In this document: positions 6,245 through 8,527 of the stretch, one piece after another
Numbering within the stretch: position 1 is the first letter of the stretch
Layout: each line of letters opens with the position of its first letter
Notes under the pieces: model-generated
What the model saw: the letters and a program-made list of their open reading frames with translations, nothing else
Told to the model about the DNA's origin: nothing
The model's database searches: none
Program-made: the position numbers and the translations under genes
Origin: Comamonadaceae bacterium
GTDB taxonomy: Bacteria; Pseudomonadota; Gammaproteobacteria; Burkholderiales; Burkholderiaceae_C
Direction: 5' to 3'
DNA length: 8,527 bases
Assembly: GCA_947374105.1 (NCBI GenBank)
Contig: CANCAO010000051.1
Coordinates: forward strand, 1-8,527

Positions 6245-8527
6245 ATGCTCACAACTAATCACGCCCTTAAATTACTGATTGGTATCGTTGCGACAAGTCT
6301 TCTCATGGTCTCGCAAGCGGTCACCTTGACCCAAACCCCCCTGCTCACCCAATCGGGTTTGGTTAGCCCCAACTTGATGTTAATTTTTGACGACTCTGGC
6401 TCAATGAGCGCCCAGATGTTGTACCAATATGGCGGCTCCTCGGGGGGCTATGGACAGACAGGGCCTGGTGGAACGATTCGATTGGCTACTTGTCCTAGCT
6501 CGCCCTCAATCAATACAACCTGTACCTACAACGCTTTTACGCCCACAGCCCCGGTCACCTACCCCAACTATTCAACAAGTACAAGCTATAGCAACGGTGA
6601 TCGCGTAACAAGTACCGTCAACCTCAAGGTTTACGAATGCACGCGCTCCCGGGGCTGCCCTGCAACCAGTAGCAACGAACCCAGTGTTGACCCCCAAAAC
6701 CGATGGGATTTGTACACGCCGCCGGGGTTGACGATTCCGTATTGGGAGGTGTCACCCGATGTCAATCGCCTGTATTACGACCCTCGTGTGCGTTACCGCC
6801 TGCGCATGACCAGTGACGCCATTACAACAGCGCCAGCGCCGACGGTTGACCCCAACCTCGACTTCTATGTTTACCTCTACCAAAATGCGGGGGTAGCAAG
6901 CGTTTGGGGTGGCACCAGTGGGGAGCCCAACCCAACTCTACTTTCAAGCTACCTCACGAGCTACACCCCTGCTGCTGCGTTGCTGGACCCATCACCCAGC
7001 ACCACGCAAGGCCGCACTTATCCCACCTGCGTAGGCAAACTGTCGGTCTGCGGGTCGGGGGGCAGCGGCCCCTTCCCCAAGTTTATTAATCGCATTGATT
7101 GCAATGGTGGTTCAGCGGGAGGTAGTTGCTCCTTGGCCGAAGAGCAGTTGAACTACGCGATTTGGAAAAAATTTCACAGCAACCGTTTGGACTTGGCAAA
7201 AACAGGGCTTGGTTATGCTTTTCAAGATATTACGGGCACATTAAGACTGGGTTGGTCTGTGTTCAGTGATCTGGGCACGGACAGCTCCGCTGTCACCTCT
7301 CTGGGGACCAGTGGGTCAGGCGTGGGTTTATTAGATCAAACACGCAAAGACGCTTTTTATACGTGGCTCTACGCCCGTGACGCCACATCGGACACGCCCA
7401 CCCGAGAATCGTTGGTCGCTGTGGGTAAGTATTTTTCTCGTGCTGACAACCTTGGCCCGTGGGCAGATACCCCCGACCCAACCTCAAAGGGTCTAAGCAC
7501 TCTATCGACCACCAGCACAGACACCACCGCCAAACGGGCCTCTCACGCGTCATGCCGTCGCTCCTATGCTTTGGTCACGACAGACGGCTATTACAACGAT
7601 GATCCCCCACCGATTACGCCTGCCGACGCTGACTACACCAGCATTTCAGCCATCACGGGAACGACGCCCGCAGGCGCTGCGCTGACGTTTAATTACAACG
7701 GCAGAACACTGCCCTATGCACAGTCGTCATCCAACACGACCTTGGCCGACGTCGCCATGAAGTACTGGATTACCGATCTGCGCACCGATTTGACCAACAA
7801 CGTCCCGACATCGACCACCAACGAATCCTTTTGGCAAAACCTGGGGTTTTATGGCGTTGGCTTGGGGATTTACGGCACCTTGGCGCAGACACCGGCCACA
7901 CTGGCCAGCCTGACCTCGGGTGCAACGGCTTGGCCAACCCCGCCAGCCGGTGGCAACAACGCAACCACGATTGACGATATGTGGCACGCCACCATCAATG
8001 CCCGCGGGCGCATGTTGAGCGCGGCAAACGCTGATGCGCTCAGCGATGGCGTAGAGGGCATGCTGGCAGAAATTAACCGAATTGAATCATCACAATCTGG
8101 CGTAGCGGCTTCCACGCTGAGTCTGACCACCACCACCAAAAAGTACACCCCCAACTACACCACGGGCACATGGGTTGGCAACGTGATCGCCTCCAAACTG
8201 GAGCCCAAAAGTGGCGCTGAGCTGTGTACACAATGGCGTGTCACGGGCGACTGGCAGACTGACCCCTTAATTTCAACTCAGAAGCATTGGTACGTGGGAG
8301 GCAAGTGGGATGGAACACCCGATCTACCACCTTGCACAGGTACCCCAAGCTCCTACAGCGGCATTCCCAGCAGTAGCACGCGAAGCATCTACGCGTGGAA
8401 CGGCACGACCTACAGCAACTTTGACTCAAGCAACACCTTCGTCATGACGCCTGCCAGCGGAGGCGTGACCCTTGCATCGACAACCCTGATTAATTATTGG
8501 CGGGGTGATCAAAGCAACGAGGACGTC
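6245..8527 (+). CDS. pilY1: Type IV pilus tip adhesin PilY1, N-terminal 761 residues (runs off right edge)
   Basis: The frame from ATG 6245 stays open for 761 codons to the edge. PilY1 is the pilus-tip adhesin and biogenesis factor; in Pseudomonas it also has a surface-sensing role. Residues 1-25 look like a signal peptide (hydrophobic 9-22, then SQA). A von Willebrand A-like fold begins at NLMLIFDDSGSM, with the metal-site DxSxS at Asp49, Ser51 and Ser53, and resumes after a long insertion: DTPTRESL with Thr384, YALVTTDGYYND (441-452). IDDMWHATINARGRMLSA (576-593) is the conserved PilY1 segment before the C-terminal half. The insertion (about 55-300) is Tyr/Gly/Ser/Thr-rich with eight cysteines in four close pairs. 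The window ends just after NYWRGDQSNE, where the PilC/PilY1 beta-propeller domain usually starts; that domain is not seen. The start is 11 bp after pilX, with no strong ribosome binding site. Confidence 0.92.
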   Translation, partial: MLTTNHALKLLIGIVATSLLMVSQAVTLTQTPLLTQSGLVSPNLMLIFDDSGSMSAQMLYQYGGSSGGYGQTGPGGTIRLATCPSSPSINTTCTYNAFTPTAPVTYPNYSTSTSYSNGDRVTSTVNLKVYECTRSRGCPATSSNEPSVDPQNRWDLYTPPGLTIPYWEVSPDVNRLYYDPRVRYRLRMTSDAITTAPAPTVDPNLDFYVYLYQNAGVASVWGGTSGEPNPTLLSSYLTSYTPAAALLDPSPSTTQGRTYPTCVGKLSVCGSGGSGPFPKFINRIDCNGGSAGGSCSLAEEQLNYAIWKKFHSNRLDLAKTGLGYAFQDITGTLRLGWSVFSDLGTDSSAVTSLGTSGSGVGLLDQTRKDAFYTWLYARDATSDTPTRESLVAVGKYFSRADNLGPWADTPDPTSKGLSTLSTTSTDTTAKRASHASCRRSYALVTTDGYYNDDPPPITPADADYTSISAITGTTPAGAALTFNYNGRTLPYAQSSSNTTLADVAMKYWITDLRTDLTNNVPTSTTNESFWQNLGFYGVGLGIYGTLAQTPATLASLTSGATAWPTPPAGGNNATTIDDMWHATINARGRMLSAANADALSDGVEGMLAEINRIESSQSGVAASTLSLTTTTKKYTPNYTTGTWVGNVIASKLEPKSGAELCTQWRVTGDWQTDPLISTQKHWYVGGKWDGTPDLPPCTGTPSSYSGIPSSSTRSIYAWNGTTYSNFDSSNTFVMTPASGGVTLASTTLINYWRGDQSNEDV

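Overview
The window looks like the chromosome of a betaproteobacterium of the order Burkholderiales, most likely family Comamonadaceae. This rests on three recognised things: the gene order (DUF349 gene, divergent membrane transglycosylase, glyA, nrdR, type IV pilus minor pilins, pilY1), the wording of GlyA ([22 protein letters not shown]), and the LTGGAFSAPTSGER N-terminus of the DUF349 protein. No database search could be run, so the lineage is from recognition only.

Layout. Positions 1-491 hold the 5' part of a DUF349 protein gene on the minus strand, which leaves the window at its left edge. Positions 492-829 are an AT-richer divergent intergenic region. It holds a near-consensus sigma70-type promoter (727-755) facing right, and three copies of ATATCAA spaced 30 and 32 bp apart, the last inside the promoter spacer. 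Everything to the right is on the plus strand. First come a membrane-anchored lytic transglycosylase (830-1639), glyA (1648-2892) and nrdR (2902-3351), separated by gaps of only 8 and 9 bp. After an 84-bp gap comes a type IV pilus minor-pilin and tip-adhesin cluster: gspH/fimT-like pilin (3437-3991), pilV (3996-4547), pilW (4549-5583), pilX (5583-6233) and pilY1 (6245 to beyond the right edge). Junctions there are 4 bp, 1 bp, a 1-base overlap and 11 bp, so the genes are probably one translationally coupled operon.

How the genes work together. GlyA makes glycine and one-carbon units. NrdR is the ATP/dATP-sensing zinc-ribbon repressor of ribonucleotide reductase genes. The glyA-nrdR pairing is a familiar arrangement in this lineage. 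The second block encodes the priming and tip complex of a type IV pilus: GspH/FimT, PilV, PilW and PilX are low-abundance pilins thought to form the initiating tip, and PilY1 sits on that tip as adhesin and possible mechanosensor. The major pilin and the assembly motor are not in the window.

I see no mobile element, CRISPR array, tRNA or rRNA, and no convincing intrinsic terminator. I found no clearly new system. The points most worth a second look are the phased ATATCAA repeats over the transglycosylase promoter and the cysteine-paired insertion in the PilY1 von Willebrand-like domain.
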